A stretch of DNA of 64,000 nt from Saccharopolyspora oryzae (GCF_027853915.1 NZ_JAQGLA010000003.1:202059-266058); one strand, 5' to 3'; positions 17,793-26,827 are shown, counted from the stretch's first letter. Made by a program: numbers and translations. The notes: a model not told the origin generated them from the sequence alone.

Positions 17793-19874
17793 GTGACTGA
17801 GGTTTCTCGACGTCGGGTGCTCGCCGGGGCCGCTGGTGCGGTCGGTGGCGCTGCCGTTGCTTCGCTGTTGCCACCTTCGCTGCACCGGGCCATGGCCCAA
17901 CCGGTGCGCAAGGGCGGTTTGGACGCGCTCGAGCACGTCATCGTGCTCATGCAGGAGAACCGCTCCTTCGACCACTACTACGGGACCTTGCAGGGGGTTC
18001 GCGGGTTCGGCGATCGGCAGCCGCTCCAGCAGCCCGACGGTCGTTCGGCGTTCCAGCAGCCCACCGTCGGCGGCGAGGTGCTGCCGTTCTCGCTGCGGCA
18101 GGGGGCGGAGCGAGAGGGACGGCCGGTTTCGGACATCCAGTACCTCGGCGCCCTCGACCACAGCTGGGGCGGTAGCGGCAAGGCCTGGGCGCGCGGCTGG
18201 AACAACGACTGGATCGCCGCCAAGACCGCCGCCACCATGACCTACTACGAGCGGCAGGACATCCCGCTGCAGTACGAGCTGGCGGACACCTTCACCATCT
18301 GCGACGCCTACCACTGCTCGGTCTTCGGCTCCACCAACCCGAACCGGAACTACCTGTTCTCCGGCACCACCGGTTACGAGCCGGGCAGCACGAAGCGCGC
18401 CGTCACCAACGCGGCCTACGACTACGACCACGCCGGCTACGAGTGGACCACCTACCCGGAACGCCTGGAGCAGGCCGGGGTGAGCTGGCAGATCTACCAG
18501 GAGTGGGACAACTTCACCGACAACTCGGTGGAGTACTTCAAGACCTTCAAGGAGATCGGGCACAAGGTGCTGGCCCCGGTGGACGGGAAGTTCCGCACCA
18601 CCGAGGAGTTCTACACCGCTCTGTTCGACAAGCCCGCCGACGAGCAGGAACGGCTGCTCGCGCAGCTGGAAGCCGGGCGCAGGGCGCTGACCGACGCCGA
18701 GCGGAGCCTGTTCGACCGCGCGATGTACCGCAGCAAGCCGGGCACCCTCGTCCAGCGGTTGCGCACCGACATCGCGGCGGGCCGGTTGCCGCAGGTCGTC
18801 TGGTTGGTGCCGTCCTCGACGGACTCCGAGCACCCCAGCAGTTCGACGCCGGTCGGCAGCGCGAACCTGATCTACCAGGTCCTGGACGTGATCGCGGACC
18901 CGAAGGTCTGGCCGAAGACCGCGCTGCTGCTCAACTTCGACGAGAACGACGGCTACTTCGACCACGTGCCGCCGCCGGTGCCGCCGAAGCCCGAGTCGGG
19001 GGAGGGCGACGACTACTTCGAGGGGCAGCCGATCGGCCTCGGCCCGCGGGTGCCGATGACCGTGGTTTCCCCTTGGACCGTCGGTGGTTTCGTCAACTCC
19101 GAGGTCTTCGACCACACCTCGGTGGTGCGGTTGCTGGAGCGCTGGACCGGCGTGCAGGAACCGAACATCAGCTCCTGGCGGCGGGCCGCGTGCGGCGACC
19201 TGACGTCGGCGTTCGACTTCGACAACGCCGCCAAGGCGCCCGAGCCCGCGAAACCGGGCCCGGTGCCCGCACCGATCCAGCGCTGGCACCCGAAACCCCC
19301 TGCGGATCAGGCACTTCCGGTCCAGGAGCAGGGCCGTCGGCCCGCTCGGGCGCTGCCCTACCAGCCGCAGGTCTCCGGAGCCGTGGACGGGGAGTCCGTG
19401 GCGTTGCGGCTCGGGAACGTCGGCGCCGCGTCCGCGCACTTCGCGATCTACCCGTACGCCGGGGAACTGCCCGAACCGGCCCACGTGGACGTCCTCGGCG
19501 AGCAGGTGGTGACCGTGCCGGTCCGCGACGAGTACCGCCTGGCGGTGCAGGGGCCGAACCGGTTCTGGTTCGAGCTGAGCGGAACGCGCGGCGGGAAGGC
19601 GGCGGGCATCGACGTCCAGACCCGCCACACCGACCGCGGCCTGGCGCTGGAACTGCGCAACGGGGGGAAGCAGGACATCACCCTCCGCCTGCGCTCCGTC
19701 GGTTACACCGTCCACGAGGAGCAGGTCCGAGTCGCGGCGGGCGGTGCGCAGCCGCTGGACTGGCCGACGGACCAGGGCTGGTACGACGTGGAGATCACCA
19801 CGCCCCAGGACCAGACCTACCGCCGCCGCATCACCGGCCGAGCCGAGAACGGCAAACCCGGCGTCACCGGCTGA
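17793..19874 (+). CDS. Tat-exported phosphocholine-type phospholipase C
   Basis: A 693-residue secreted enzyme. The twin-arginine signal SRRRVLAGAAG is at residues 5-15. The phosphoesterase domain begins HVIVLMQENRSFDHYYGTL (residues 49-67), whose ENRSFDHY signature defines bacterial phospholipase C and acid phosphatases of the alkaline-phosphatase superfamily. LLNFDENDGYFDHVPPP follows near 380. Two C-terminal DUF756-type beta repeats lie in about 530-690. It hydrolyses phosphatidylcholine/sphingomyelin-like lipids in known relatives. GTG gives the Tat signal; a longer frame adds 41 residues with no signal character. The 236-base gap before it shows no further gene. Confidence 0.93.
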   Translation: MTEVSRRRVLAGAAGAVGGAAVASLLPPSLHRAMAQPVRKGGLDALEHVIVLMQENRSFDHYYGTLQGVRGFGDRQPLQQPDGRSAFQQPTVGGEVLPFSLRQGAEREGRPVSDIQYLGALDHSWGGSGKAWARGWNNDWIAAKTAATMTYYERQDIPLQYELADTFTICDAYHCSVFGSTNPNRNYLFSGTTGYEPGSTKRAVTNAAYDYDHAGYEWTTYPERLEQAGVSWQIYQEWDNFTDNSVEYFKTFKEIGHKVLAPVDGKFRTTEEFYTALFDKPADEQERLLAQLEAGRRALTDAERSLFDRAMYRSKPGTLVQRLRTDIAAGRLPQVVWLVPSSTDSEHPSSSTPVGSANLIYQVLDVIADPKVWPKTALLLNFDENDGYFDHVPPPVPPKPESGEGDDYFEGQPIGLGPRVPMTVVSPWTVGGFVNSEVFDHTSVVRLLERWTGVQEPNISSWRRAACGDLTSAFDFDNAAKAPEPAKPGPVPAPIQRWHPKPPADQALPVQEQGRRPARALPYQPQVSGAVDGESVALRLGNVGAASAHFAIYPYAGELPEPAHVDVLGEQVVTVPVRDEYRLAVQGPNRFWFELSGTRGGKAAGIDVQTRHTDRGLALELRNGGKQDITLRLRSVGYTVHEEQVRVAAGGAQPLDWPTDQGWYDVEITTPQDQTYRRRITGRAENGKPGVTG

Positions 19875-19881
19875 TCAGACT

Positions 19882-19923
19882 CGTGAGCGGCGATGGTGGT
19901 AAGAGCCACCATCGCCGCTCACG
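19882..19923. terminator. Bidirectional terminator, 18-bp perfect stem
   Basis: CGTGAGCGGCGATGGTGG pairs exactly with 19906-19923 around TAAGAG. It lies between the phospholipase stop and the stop of the convergent DUF6223 gene. The outer CGTGAGC/GCTCACG bases are shared with the CGTGAGCACTTT palindromes elsewhere in the window. Confidence 0.85.
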
Positions 19924-19934
19924 TGCTCTGCTGC

Positions 19935-20273
19935 TCAGGCGGCGCGGCGGGAGCGGGCCAGCGCCAGCCAGCCGAGGACTGCGGCGACCAGACCCACCAC
20001 CAGGTCGAGGTAGCCGCCGACTATGCCGTAGCCGGTGCCCGGGCCGCCTTCGGCGGAGGCCACGACGAACCCGCCGACGACCATGCTCGACAACCCCGCC
20101 GCGAGTGCTGCGGCTCCGGTTCCGGTGCGCTTGGTGGGGCGGACGAGGGCCAGCCCTCCGATGACCGCACCGCCCAGCCCGACCAGCGCGGCGATCGCGG
20201 ACCAGAAGCGTCCGGGAGTCATGGTGTAGGCGCTGACTTGCTGAGCGGTGTCGGCGAGCAGGTGCAGGGACAT
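19935..20273 (-). CDS. DUF6223-like small membrane protein
   Basis: A 112-residue protein with three hydrophobic helices (roughly residues 20-40, 55-75, 80-105) and a conserved ASAEGGPGTGYGIVGGYLDL loop, the pattern of DUF6223, a function-unknown actinobacterial membrane family. The N terminus can be extended 34 codons in frame, but the ATG at MSLHLLADTAQQ matches the family length. Transcribed away from the NarL-type two-component system that follows. Confidence 0.72.
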   Translation of the reverse strand: MSLHLLADTAQQVSAYTMTPGRFWSAIAALVGLGGAVIGGLALVRPTKRTGTGAAALAAGLSSMVVGGFVVASAEGGPGTGYGIVGGYLDLVVGLVAAVLGWLALARSRRAA

Positions 20274-20486
20274 GAGGTGCTCCGCGAGTGGTCGGCCCGG
20301 ACGGACCGGGGCGTGGTTCGGAAGTCCGATCATGTCCGCAGGACCCGCTGCCGGTCGTCGCGCAGCTGCGGGCAATTCGCGCTACCGCGGACGCTGCAGA
20401 TCCTGCCGGACTACCGCGCCCGCGGTAGGTGGGAGCTCATCCGCTGAGAGGCGTTGCCAGCACGGCGATCCGGCTAGGGTGCACGC

Positions 20487-21593
20487 ATGCGCGGAGGCCG
20501 GATCGCTGTCCTGGACTGGGTGATCGCCTTCGGCGTGGCCGCGGCCCTGCTGGTGACCGGGATTTCCGAGCAGCACTCCGCGACGCCGCTCGGCTACCCG
20601 TTGTTGGTCGCCGGTGGGCTGGCGCTCGTCGCGCGCCGTCGGTTCCCGGTCACCGTTCTGGTCGCGACCGGCGTGTCCGCGCTGGGCTACCAAGCCGCCG
20701 GTTTCGACGTGCCAGCAGTCGCGTTCCTGTTCGCGGTGTACGCCGTGGTCCGGGCCGGACACCGCCTCGTCGCGATCGCGGGTTCGGTGCTGATGCTGTT
20801 GGCCCTGCCGTTCGCGGTCCTGCTGTCCCCGCTCGATCTGGCCGTCGGTGAGGCGTTCGCGCGGACCCGGGACGTCCTCCAGATCGCCTGGCTGATCGCC
20901 GCCGGAGCGGCCGGTGAAGCGCTGCGGCAGGCCGAGCGCCGGGCGGACGAAGCCGAGCGCACCCGCGAGGAGACCGCGCGGCGTCGCGCCGACGAGGAGC
21001 GGCTGCACATCGCGCGGGAGCTGCACGATTCGCTCACCCACCAGATCTCCGTCATCAAGGTGCAGGCCGAAGCCGCCGTCCACCTGGCCCAGAAGCGGGG
21101 CGAGCAGCCTCCGGAGGCGCTGCTGGCGATCCGGCAGGCGGGCCGCGAGGCGTCGCGGGAACTGCGGGCGACGCTGGAAGCGCTGCGCGACGACGACAAG
21201 AACCCGCCGCGCGGGCTCGACCACGTCCCGGACCTCGTCAGCCAGGCCCGCACGACCGGCCTCGACGCGGAGCTGACGATCGAGGGCCGGCGGGGCGAGC
21301 TGCCGTCCGCGGTCGACCGGACCGCGTACCGGATCGTCCAGGAATCCCTGACCAACATCGCCAGGCACGCCTCCGCCACCACCGCATCGGTTCGGATCGA
21401 CTACCGCCCCGACGCCCTGGTCATCCGTGTCGACGACGACGGCACCGCCGCGCCGAAGACCTCAACACCCGGCGTCGGGCTGCTCGGGATGCGGGAGCGG
21501 GTCACCGCGCTCGGCGGCGAACTGCGCGCGGCCCCGCGCGACGAGGGCGGCTTCACCGTCCGGGCAGAACTCCCCGTGGAGCGAAAACCGTGA
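20487..21593 (+). CDS. NarL-type sensor histidine kinase
   Basis: A 368-residue kinase: four to five transmembrane helices in the first 130 residues and no extracellular sensor domain, a short coiled coil (EALRQAERRADEAERTREE), a HisKA_3 dimerisation domain with the phospho-acceptor His180 in RELHDSLTHQIS, and a HATPase domain (N box YRIVQESLTNIARHA, then GVGLLGMRERV). Such kinases sense membrane or envelope signals. TAGGGT ends six bases before the ATG, so the transcript is probably leaderless. Overlaps its response regulator by 4 bases. Confidence 0.92.
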   Translation: MRGGRIAVLDWVIAFGVAAALLVTGISEQHSATPLGYPLLVAGGLALVARRRFPVTVLVATGVSALGYQAAGFDVPAVAFLFAVYAVVRAGHRLVAIAGSVLMLLALPFAVLLSPLDLAVGEAFARTRDVLQIAWLIAAGAAGEALRQAERRADEAERTREETARRRADEERLHIARELHDSLTHQISVIKVQAEAAVHLAQKRGEQPPEALLAIRQAGREASRELRATLEALRDDDKNPPRGLDHVPDLVSQARTTGLDAELTIEGRRGELPSAVDRTAYRIVQESLTNIARHASATTASVRIDYRPDALVIRVDDDGTAAPKTSTPGVGLLGMRERVTALGGELRAAPRDEGGFTVRAELPVERKP

Positions 21594-22252
21594 TCCGAGT
21601 CCTGCTGGTCGACGACCAACCGCTCATCCGAGGCGGGTTCCGCGCGCTCCTCGACGCCGAGGACGACATCGAGGTGGTGGCAGAGGCCGCCGACGGCGGT
21701 GAAGGCGTGGCCCTGGCCCGGCAGCACCTGCCGGACATCGCGCTGGTCGACGTCCGGATGCCGGTCGTCGACGGCATCGAGGCGACCCGCCGCATCGCCG
21801 AAGACCCGGCGCTGGCCCAGGTGCACGTCGTCATCCTGACCAACTACGGCCTGGACGAGCACGTCTTCAACGCCCTGCGCGCGGGCGCGGCCGGATTCCT
21901 GGTCAAGGACATCGAACCGGAGGACTTCCTGCACGCCGTGCGCGTCGCTGCCCGAGGTGATGCCCTGCTCGCACCGTCGATCACCCGCAAGCTGATCGAC
22001 CGCTTCGTCGCCCAGCCGCTCGAACCCGCCACCGGCCGGGGGCTGGAGGAGCTGACCAACCGCGAGCGCGAGGCGGTCGCCCTGGTCGCGCACGGCCTGT
22101 CCAACGACGAGATCGCCGAACGCATGGTGATCACCCCGATGACGGCGAAGACCCACGTCAACCGCGCCATGACCAAGCTCCGCGCCCGGGACCGAGCCCA
22201 ACTCGTCGTCCTCGCCTACGAATCAGGCCTGGTCACCCCGCGAAACCCCTGA
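21590..22252 (+). CDS. LuxR/NarL-family response regulator
   Basis: A 220-residue regulator: receiver domain with phospho-acceptor Asp54 in ALVDVRMP and a C-terminal LuxR helix-turn-helix (LTNREREAVALVAHGLSNDE onward, then TAKTHVNRAMTKL). GTG overlaps the kinase stop (GTGA), so the two form one coupled system. Target genes are not evident; the neighbouring DUF6223 gene and the small downstream gene are candidates by position only. Confidence 0.94.
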   Translation: MIRVLLVDDQPLIRGGFRALLDAEDDIEVVAEAADGGEGVALARQHLPDIALVDVRMPVVDGIEATRRIAEDPALAQVHVVILTNYGLDEHVFNALRAGAAGFLVKDIEPEDFLHAVRVAARGDALLAPSITRKLIDRFVAQPLEPATGRGLEELTNREREAVALVAHGLSNDEIAERMVITPMTAKTHVNRAMTKLRARDRAQLVVLAYESGLVTPRNP

Positions 22253-22277
22253 CCAGCTGCTGGGTAGGCTGCCGGGC

Positions 22278-22436
22278 ATGGGCGATTACCTCCCGATCGT
22301 GCTGCTCGCGCTCGCCGGCTTCCTCATCGGCGGTGTCTACTCGACGTGGAAGACCGCCCGCGGGTTCTCGATCATGCTCGCCGTCGCCGCCGTGATGGCC
22401 ATCGTCGGCGGCATCGGCTGGATGATCTACGGCTGA
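22278..22436 (+). CDS. Small two-helix membrane protein, 52 residues
   Basis: MGDYLPIVLLALAGFLIGG opens a 52-residue protein with two hydrophobic helices separated by a short STWKTARGF loop. TAGGCT lies seven bases before the ATG, fitting a leaderless message. It follows the response regulator by 25 bases and may be read through from it as well. No family recognised; gene support is the promoter position and the tidy hairpin membrane topology. Confidence 0.62.
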   Translation: MGDYLPIVLLALAGFLIGGVYSTWKTARGFSIMLAVAAVMAIVGGIGWMIYG

Positions 22437-22467
22437 ACCGCCGACGCGGCATCGATCTTCGAATGCT

Positions 22468-22680
22468 TCAGGTCGAGTGGGCAACGAGGGCCTGATCGGC
22501 GTCAGCGACCGCGTCGCGGAGCAGAGCGAAGCCCCGGCGAGTGCAGGTGAGCACCAGCTCGTCGTTGCCCTGGAAGATCAGGTTCACCTCGTCCACCGCC
22601 GGGTCGTACTCGTGCGTGACCACGGCGGTCTCCGATATCCCGACCAGCGTGGCGGTCTCCACTCCTTGCCCTCGGTACAC
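22468..22680 (-). CDS. Hypothetical protein, 70 residues
   Basis: A small acidic protein (VETATLVGISETAVVTHEYD onward) with alternating hydrophobic and charged residues and no membrane helix. The GTG start has a strong ribosome-binding site (GGAGGGGAG). It is divergent from the XRE regulator, with the palindromic operators at 22739-22785 between them, so its expression may be set by that regulator. I do not recognise the family. Confidence 0.65.
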   Translation of the reverse strand: MYRGQGVETATLVGISETAVVTHEYDPAVDEVNLIFQGNDELVLTCTRRGFALLRDAVADADQALVAHST

Positions 22681-22738
22681 GGCCGACTCCCCTCCGGGTA
22701 CAAGACCCGAACTAGGTAAAGTTCAACTGACGGATATT

Positions 22739-22785
22739 TCAAGCCTCATATGAGGCTTGATTTGAGGATAAGGCTCATTATGAGC
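22739..22785. promoter_or_regulatory. Two palindromic operators in the XRE divergent promoter region
   Basis: A perfect 22-bp palindrome at 22739-22760 has arms TCAAGCCTCAT. A second, shorter one at 22773-22785 is GCTCATTATGAGC. Both share the core CTCAT..ATGAG and lie 34-bp centre to centre. They stand in AT-rich sequence between the 70-residue gene and the XRE gene, where an autoregulator would bind. Confidence 0.7.
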
Positions 22786-22831
22786 TTTGGCATTTCCCGA
22801 ACCGGATGATTGATCGGACGAAGGGAGTCGT

Positions 22832-23689
22832 GTGCCGACCGGACGTCAAACTGTGGAACGCCGTCAGCTCGGCCTCATGCTCCGCCGACTCCGCGACCGA
22901 GCGGGCAGGACCCAGCAGCAGGCAGCTCGCGCGATCGGCCGGGACACGGCCCGCATAAGCCAGGTCGAAACCGCGAAGGGCTCCTTCAGCGTCGACGAGC
23001 TGAGAACTCTTCTGGACTTCTACGAAGTCACCGAGGACGAGCGGCAGACAGCTCTGGAGCTCGGCGCTCAAGCCCGAAAACGCCAACGCGGCCGGACGTA
23101 CACGGACCAGCTGCCGCGCTCCTTCGAGCGCCTCGCGGACCTCCAAGCCGACGCCAAGAAGATCGGCTTCTACGACACCGGCATCGTGCCAGGGCTGGCT
23201 CAGTCACCCGACTACGCGAAGGCTGTGATCGCGGCGTTCTGGTGGCAGGCACCAGAGGGCGAAGTTGAGAAGCTCGTTTCGTTTCGCATCGACCAGCAGC
23301 GTCGAGTCCTGGATTCGGAACCGCCGAAAGAGCTGGCCTTCGTGCTGACCGAGACCGCTCTTGACCAAGTGGTCGGCAGCGTGTCGGTGCTGCGTGGCCA
23401 GCTGCTGCACCTTCTCCAGCTGGGTGAGCGCCCCAACGCGGTCATCCAGGTCGTCCGCCGCGATGTGCCGAACAATCCGCTGCTCGGTGGTGGGCTCATC
23501 ACTCTCGACTTCGCCGACGCGGCACCAAGAATCGCGTTCGCCGCGTCACACGGGCCTGCGACCTACCACGATCAAGAAGCAGATACTGGCCCCATGTTCC
23601 ACGCCTTCGAACGGGCGCAGGAGCTTGCGCTGACGCCGAAGGAGTCGGCCGATCTCCTTCTGACCAAGCTGAAAGGCATGTCGCGATGA
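22832..23689 (+). CDS. XRE-family regulator with DUF5753 domain
   Basis: A 285-residue protein. The N-terminal helix-turn-helix (LGLMLRRLRDRAGRTQQQAA through ARISQVETAKGSFSV) is of XRE type. The C-terminal DUF5753 ligand-like domain (about 100-275) contains FYDTGIVPGLAQSPDYAKAV and the typical GGGLITLDF ... VAYxD-like pattern. In streptomycetes this family pairs with DUF397 proteins and controls development and antibiotic production. GTG follows AAGGGAG. ATGA overlap with the DUF397 gene shows the pair is one unit. Confidence 0.92.
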   Translation: MPTGRQTVERRQLGLMLRRLRDRAGRTQQQAARAIGRDTARISQVETAKGSFSVDELRTLLDFYEVTEDERQTALELGAQARKRQRGRTYTDQLPRSFERLADLQADAKKIGFYDTGIVPGLAQSPDYAKAVIAAFWWQAPEGEVEKLVSFRIDQQRRVLDSEPPKELAFVLTETALDQVVGSVSVLRGQLLHLLQLGERPNAVIQVVRRDVPNNPLLGGGLITLDFADAAPRIAFAASHGPATYHDQEADTGPMFHAFERAQELALTPKESADLLLTKLKGMSR

Positions 23690-23862
23690 GCTACGACACC
23701 GGATGGTTCAAAAGCACCCGAAGCTCGGGATCCAGCAACGCCTGCGTCGAGGTTCGATTAACCGGCTTCGCCGTGGCGGTGCGGGATTCGAAGGCCCCTG
23801 ACGACGGGTGCATCCAAGTCAGCCACACCGCATGGCGGAGCTTCCTGGCCAGTCTTCGTTGA
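23686..23862 (+). CDS. DUF397 protein, 58 residues
   Basis: A small protein with the DUF397 signature: GWFKSTRSSGSSNACVEV, then VAVRDSKAPDD and an aromatic C-terminal W-RSFLASL segment. Paired DUF397 proteins act as small modulators, in some systems antitoxin-like, of the adjoining XRE/DUF5753 regulator. Start overlaps the XRE stop (ATGA). Confidence 0.9.
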   Translation: MSYDTGWFKSTRSSGSSNACVEVRLTGFAVAVRDSKAPDDGCIQVSHTAWRSFLASLR

Positions 23863-24208
23863 AGGACTCAGCGCAACACTGGTCGCTAGGTGCGCGAAGG
23901 GCGTCTTCCTGTTGATCGGGGAGGCGCTCTTCGCGCTGTTGGGCCAGCTCTTGGTGCCTCTGGGGTGCCCGCCGGTTCGGGCTGCCTGTCCAATGAGGAC
24001 TATTCTCTGGCGGAAGAACCGCTTTATACTGCGGGGTTCGCCAAAAAACCTCCTGCTTTCGGGGATATTCCAGTCCACCCGTCGGCCGGGAAGAGTTCAC
24101 GGCTTCGGCACTGATCGGAAACCGGCCGCCCTCTACATTCCCTGAGGCCTGTTTTGGTCGTTTTCGGCCGCAGGTCCTCTGTTTCCGCTCTTGGAGAGGG
24201 ACAACATC
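23863..24208. other. 346-base gap with a terminator and an AT-richer leader
   Basis: A hairpin at 23892-23936 pairs GCGCGAAGGGCGTCTTCC with a right arm containing three G-T positions, closing the XRE/DUF397 unit; it belongs to the GAAGGGCG terminator family seen at 25421 and 58450. TATACT at 24025-24030 could be a -10 for the PhoX-like gene, giving a leader of about 170 bases, but no -35 is convincing. I see no conserved coding sequence in the gap. Confidence 0.5.
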
Positions 24209-25363
24209 GTGGAAAGACGGAATTTCCTCCGCGCTGCCGTGGTCGGTGGCACCGCGGTCACCTTGGGATTCAGCGTCACACGGGAATCCATCGCCTACCC
24301 CGCCCAGACCGGTACCAGCCCCTACGGAGCCCTGCAGGCCGCTGACGCCAACGGCATCCAGCTGCCCGCCGGCTTCACCAGCCGCGTGATCGCCCGATCC
24401 ACCAAGACCGTCGGCAACACGGGCTACACCTGGCACAGCGCACCCGACGGCGGCGCGTGCTTCGCCGACGGAGCCGGCTGGATCTACGTCTCCAACTCCG
24501 AGATGAGCAGCGGCGGCGGTGGTGTCAGCGCCGTCAAGTTCGACGCCGACGGCAACGTCACCGGCGCCTACCGCATCCTCGCCGGCACCACCCGCAACTG
24601 CGCCGGCGGCCCCACTCCGTGGAACACCTGGCTGTCCTGCGAGGAAACCGACTTCGGCTACACCTGGGAAACCGACCCCCGGGGCATCAACCCCGCCGTC
24701 CGGCGCGACGCGATGGGCCAGTTCAAGCACGAGGCCGCCGCCTGCGACCCCGACCGCAAGGTCATCTACCAGACCGAGGACCAGCCCGACGGCTGCTTCT
24801 ACCGGTTCATCCCCACCACCTGGGGCGACCTGTCGGCCGGCGGCACCCTGCAGGTGCTCGTCGAGAACGGCAGCGCCCTGTCCTGGGTGAACGTCCCCGA
24901 CCCCGACGGCAACCCCACCGCCACTCGCAAGCAGGTCTCCGGCGCGAAGCTCTTCAACGGCGGTGAAGGCGCGTTCTACCGCAGCGGCACCTGCTACTTC
25001 ACCACCAAGGGCGACAACCGCGTCTGGGCCTACGACGCGGTGAACAACCAGCTGCACATCGCCTACGACGACAACCTGACCTCGAACCCGCCGCTGACCG
25101 GCGTGGACAACATCACCGGTGCCGCCGTCGGCGACCTGTACGTCGCCGAAGACGGCGGCAACATGGAAGTCTGCATCATCACCCCCGACGACGTCGTCGC
25201 CCCGTTCCTCCGCATCAACGGCCAGTCGGGCTCCGAGATCGCCGGTGTCGCGTTCAACCCCGCCGGAAACCGCCTGTACTTCTCCTCCCAGCGCGGCACC
25301 ACCGGCACCAGCAGCGGCGGTATCACCTACGAAGTCACCGGCCCCTTCCGCACCACCCTCTGA
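24209..25363 (+). CDS. PhoX-like (DUF839) Tat-exported protein
   Basis: A 384-residue protein with a twin-arginine signal (MERRNFLRAAVVGGTAVTLG) and a DUF839 beta-propeller-like domain. Family motifs seen are CAGGPTPWNTWLSCEET, FKHEAAACDPDRKVIYQTED, and GEGAFYRSGTCYFTTKGDN. PhoX proteins are calcium/iron-dependent phosphatases; this is the shorter actinobacterial branch, for which phosphatase activity is not established. The GTG has GGAGAGGGA upstream; an earlier TTG in frame would place the start on that site, so I rejected it. Convergent with the symporter gene. Confidence 0.85.
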   Translation: MERRNFLRAAVVGGTAVTLGFSVTRESIAYPAQTGTSPYGALQAADANGIQLPAGFTSRVIARSTKTVGNTGYTWHSAPDGGACFADGAGWIYVSNSEMSSGGGGVSAVKFDADGNVTGAYRILAGTTRNCAGGPTPWNTWLSCEETDFGYTWETDPRGINPAVRRDAMGQFKHEAAACDPDRKVIYQTEDQPDGCFYRFIPTTWGDLSAGGTLQVLVENGSALSWVNVPDPDGNPTATRKQVSGAKLFNGGEGAFYRSGTCYFTTKGDNRVWAYDAVNNQLHIAYDDNLTSNPPLTGVDNITGAAVGDLYVAEDGGNMEVCIITPDDVVAPFLRINGQSGSEIAGVAFNPAGNRLYFSSQRGTTGTSSGGITYEVTGPFRTTL

Positions 25364-25420
25364 TCCTTCCTGACGCGTGGCGGTCGGTGCCGGAACCGCC
25401 GACCGCCACACCGAATGCGC

Positions 25421-25458
25421 GAAGGGCGTCTCCCCGTCGAATCGGGGAGACGCCCTTC
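25421..25458. terminator. Bidirectional terminator, 16-bp perfect stem
   Basis: GAAGGGCGTCTCCCCG pairs exactly with 25443-25458 around TCGAAT. It sits between the stops of the PhoX-like and DctA genes. Confidence 0.88.
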
Positions 25459-25468
25459 TGCTGTCGGG

Positions 25469-26827
25469 TCAGCTCTTGGCCGCGACCTTCTCGGTTTCGT
25501 CCTCAGTGGACGGCTTGCCGTCGTCGTCGACGAAGGACTGCTCGTTGAACGGGAGGTCGCCCGCGAAGACCTGCTTCATCTGGTCGCGGTCGAGCTCCTT
25601 GGTCCAGGAGCCGATGAGGACCGTGGCCACCGCGTTGCCCGCGAAGTTGGTCAGGGCTCGGGCCTCGGACATGAAGCGGTCGATGCCCACGATCAAGCCG
25701 ACGCCGTCCAGCAGTTCCGGGCGGTGCGACTGCAGACCGCCGGCCAGGGTCGCCAGACCCGCGCCGCTGACACCGGCCGCGCCCTTCGAGGCGACCATCA
25801 TGAACAGCAGCAGGGCCACCTGCTCGCCCAGCGACAGCGGGTCGCCCAGGGCGCTGGCGATGAACAGCGACGCCATCGTCAGGTAGATCATGGTGCCGTC
25901 GAGGTTGAACGAGTAGCCCGTCGGCACCGTGATGCCCACGACCGGCTTGCTCACGCCGAGGTGCTCCATCTTCGCGATCAGCCGCGGCAGCGCCGCCTCC
26001 GACGACGAGGTGGACACGATCAGCAGGAACTCGCGGCCCAGGTAGCGCAGCAGCGAGAAGATGTTGACCCGCGCGAACATCCACAGGATCGGTCCCAGGA
26101 CCAGGAAGATGAACAGCAGGCAGGTCGTGTAGAAGCCGACCATGATGATGGCCAGGCCCTTGAGCGCCGCCACGCCGGTCGCGCCGACCACCGCCGCGAT
26201 CGCGCCGAACGCGCCGATCGGGGCCGCCCACATCACCATCGCCAGCATCTTGAACACCAGGCGCTGGACGTGCTCGATGCCGCGCAGGACCGGGGTGCCC
26301 TTGTCGCCCAGCGCCTGCAGCGCGAACCCGGCCAGCAGCGCGACCAGCAGAGTCTGCAGGACCTGGCCCTCGGTCAGCGAGGACACCAGGGTCTTCGGGA
26401 TGATCCCGAGCAGGAAGTCCGTGGTGCTCTGCGCTTCCTCACCGGCCTGCTCGGCGCCCTGGCCGCGCATCGCGTCGGTGATCTGCAGGCCCTCACCGGG
26501 GTGCAGCACGTTGCCGACCGCGAGGCCGATGATCAGGGCGACCACCGACATGATCATGAAGTAGCCGAGGGCGAGACCGCCGACCTTGCCGACCTTCGCG
26601 GCCTGCCGGACACCGCCGACGCCGAGCACGATGGTGCAGAAGATGACCGGCGAGATCATCATCTTGATCAGGTCGACGAAGCCGGTGCCCAGCGGCTTGA
26701 GGGCCTTGCCGAGGCCGGGGGCCAGGAACCCGACGGCGATACCGGCCAGCACGGCGACGATCACCGCGATGTAGAGGTAGTGCGTCCGGTCCCGGCGACG
26801 TGGTGCCGCAGCATCATTGCTTGCCAC
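25469..26827 (-). CDS. dctA: C4-dicarboxylate/cation symporter, DctA family
   Basis: A 452-residue sodium/proton-dicarboxylate symporter (DAACS family) with eight transmembrane helices and two re-entrant loops. Motifs include MISPVIFCTIVLGVGGV, the serine-rich hairpin STSSSEAALPRLIAKME, and GYSFNLDGTMIYLTMASLF, which binds the substrate carboxylate and cations. It imports succinate, fumarate, malate or related acids. I placed the start at GTG after GGTAGGAG, 20 codons inside the longest frame. A DcuS/DcuR-like pair 3 kb away is the likely controller. Confidence 0.9.
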   Translation of the reverse strand: MASNDAAAPRRRDRTHYLYIAVIVAVLAGIAVGFLAPGLGKALKPLGTGFVDLIKMMISPVIFCTIVLGVGGVRQAAKVGKVGGLALGYFMIMSVVALIIGLAVGNVLHPGEGLQITDAMRGQGAEQAGEEAQSTTDFLLGIIPKTLVSSLTEGQVLQTLLVALLAGFALQALGDKGTPVLRGIEHVQRLVFKMLAMVMWAAPIGAFGAIAAVVGATGVAALKGLAIIMVGFYTTCLLFIFLVLGPILWMFARVNIFSLLRYLGREFLLIVSTSSSEAALPRLIAKMEHLGVSKPVVGITVPTGYSFNLDGTMIYLTMASLFIASALGDPLSLGEQVALLLFMMVASKGAAGVSGAGLATLAGGLQSHRPELLDGVGLIVGIDRFMSEARALTNFAGNAVATVLIGSWTKELDRDQMKQVFAGDLPFNEQSFVDDDGKPSTEDETEKVAAKS

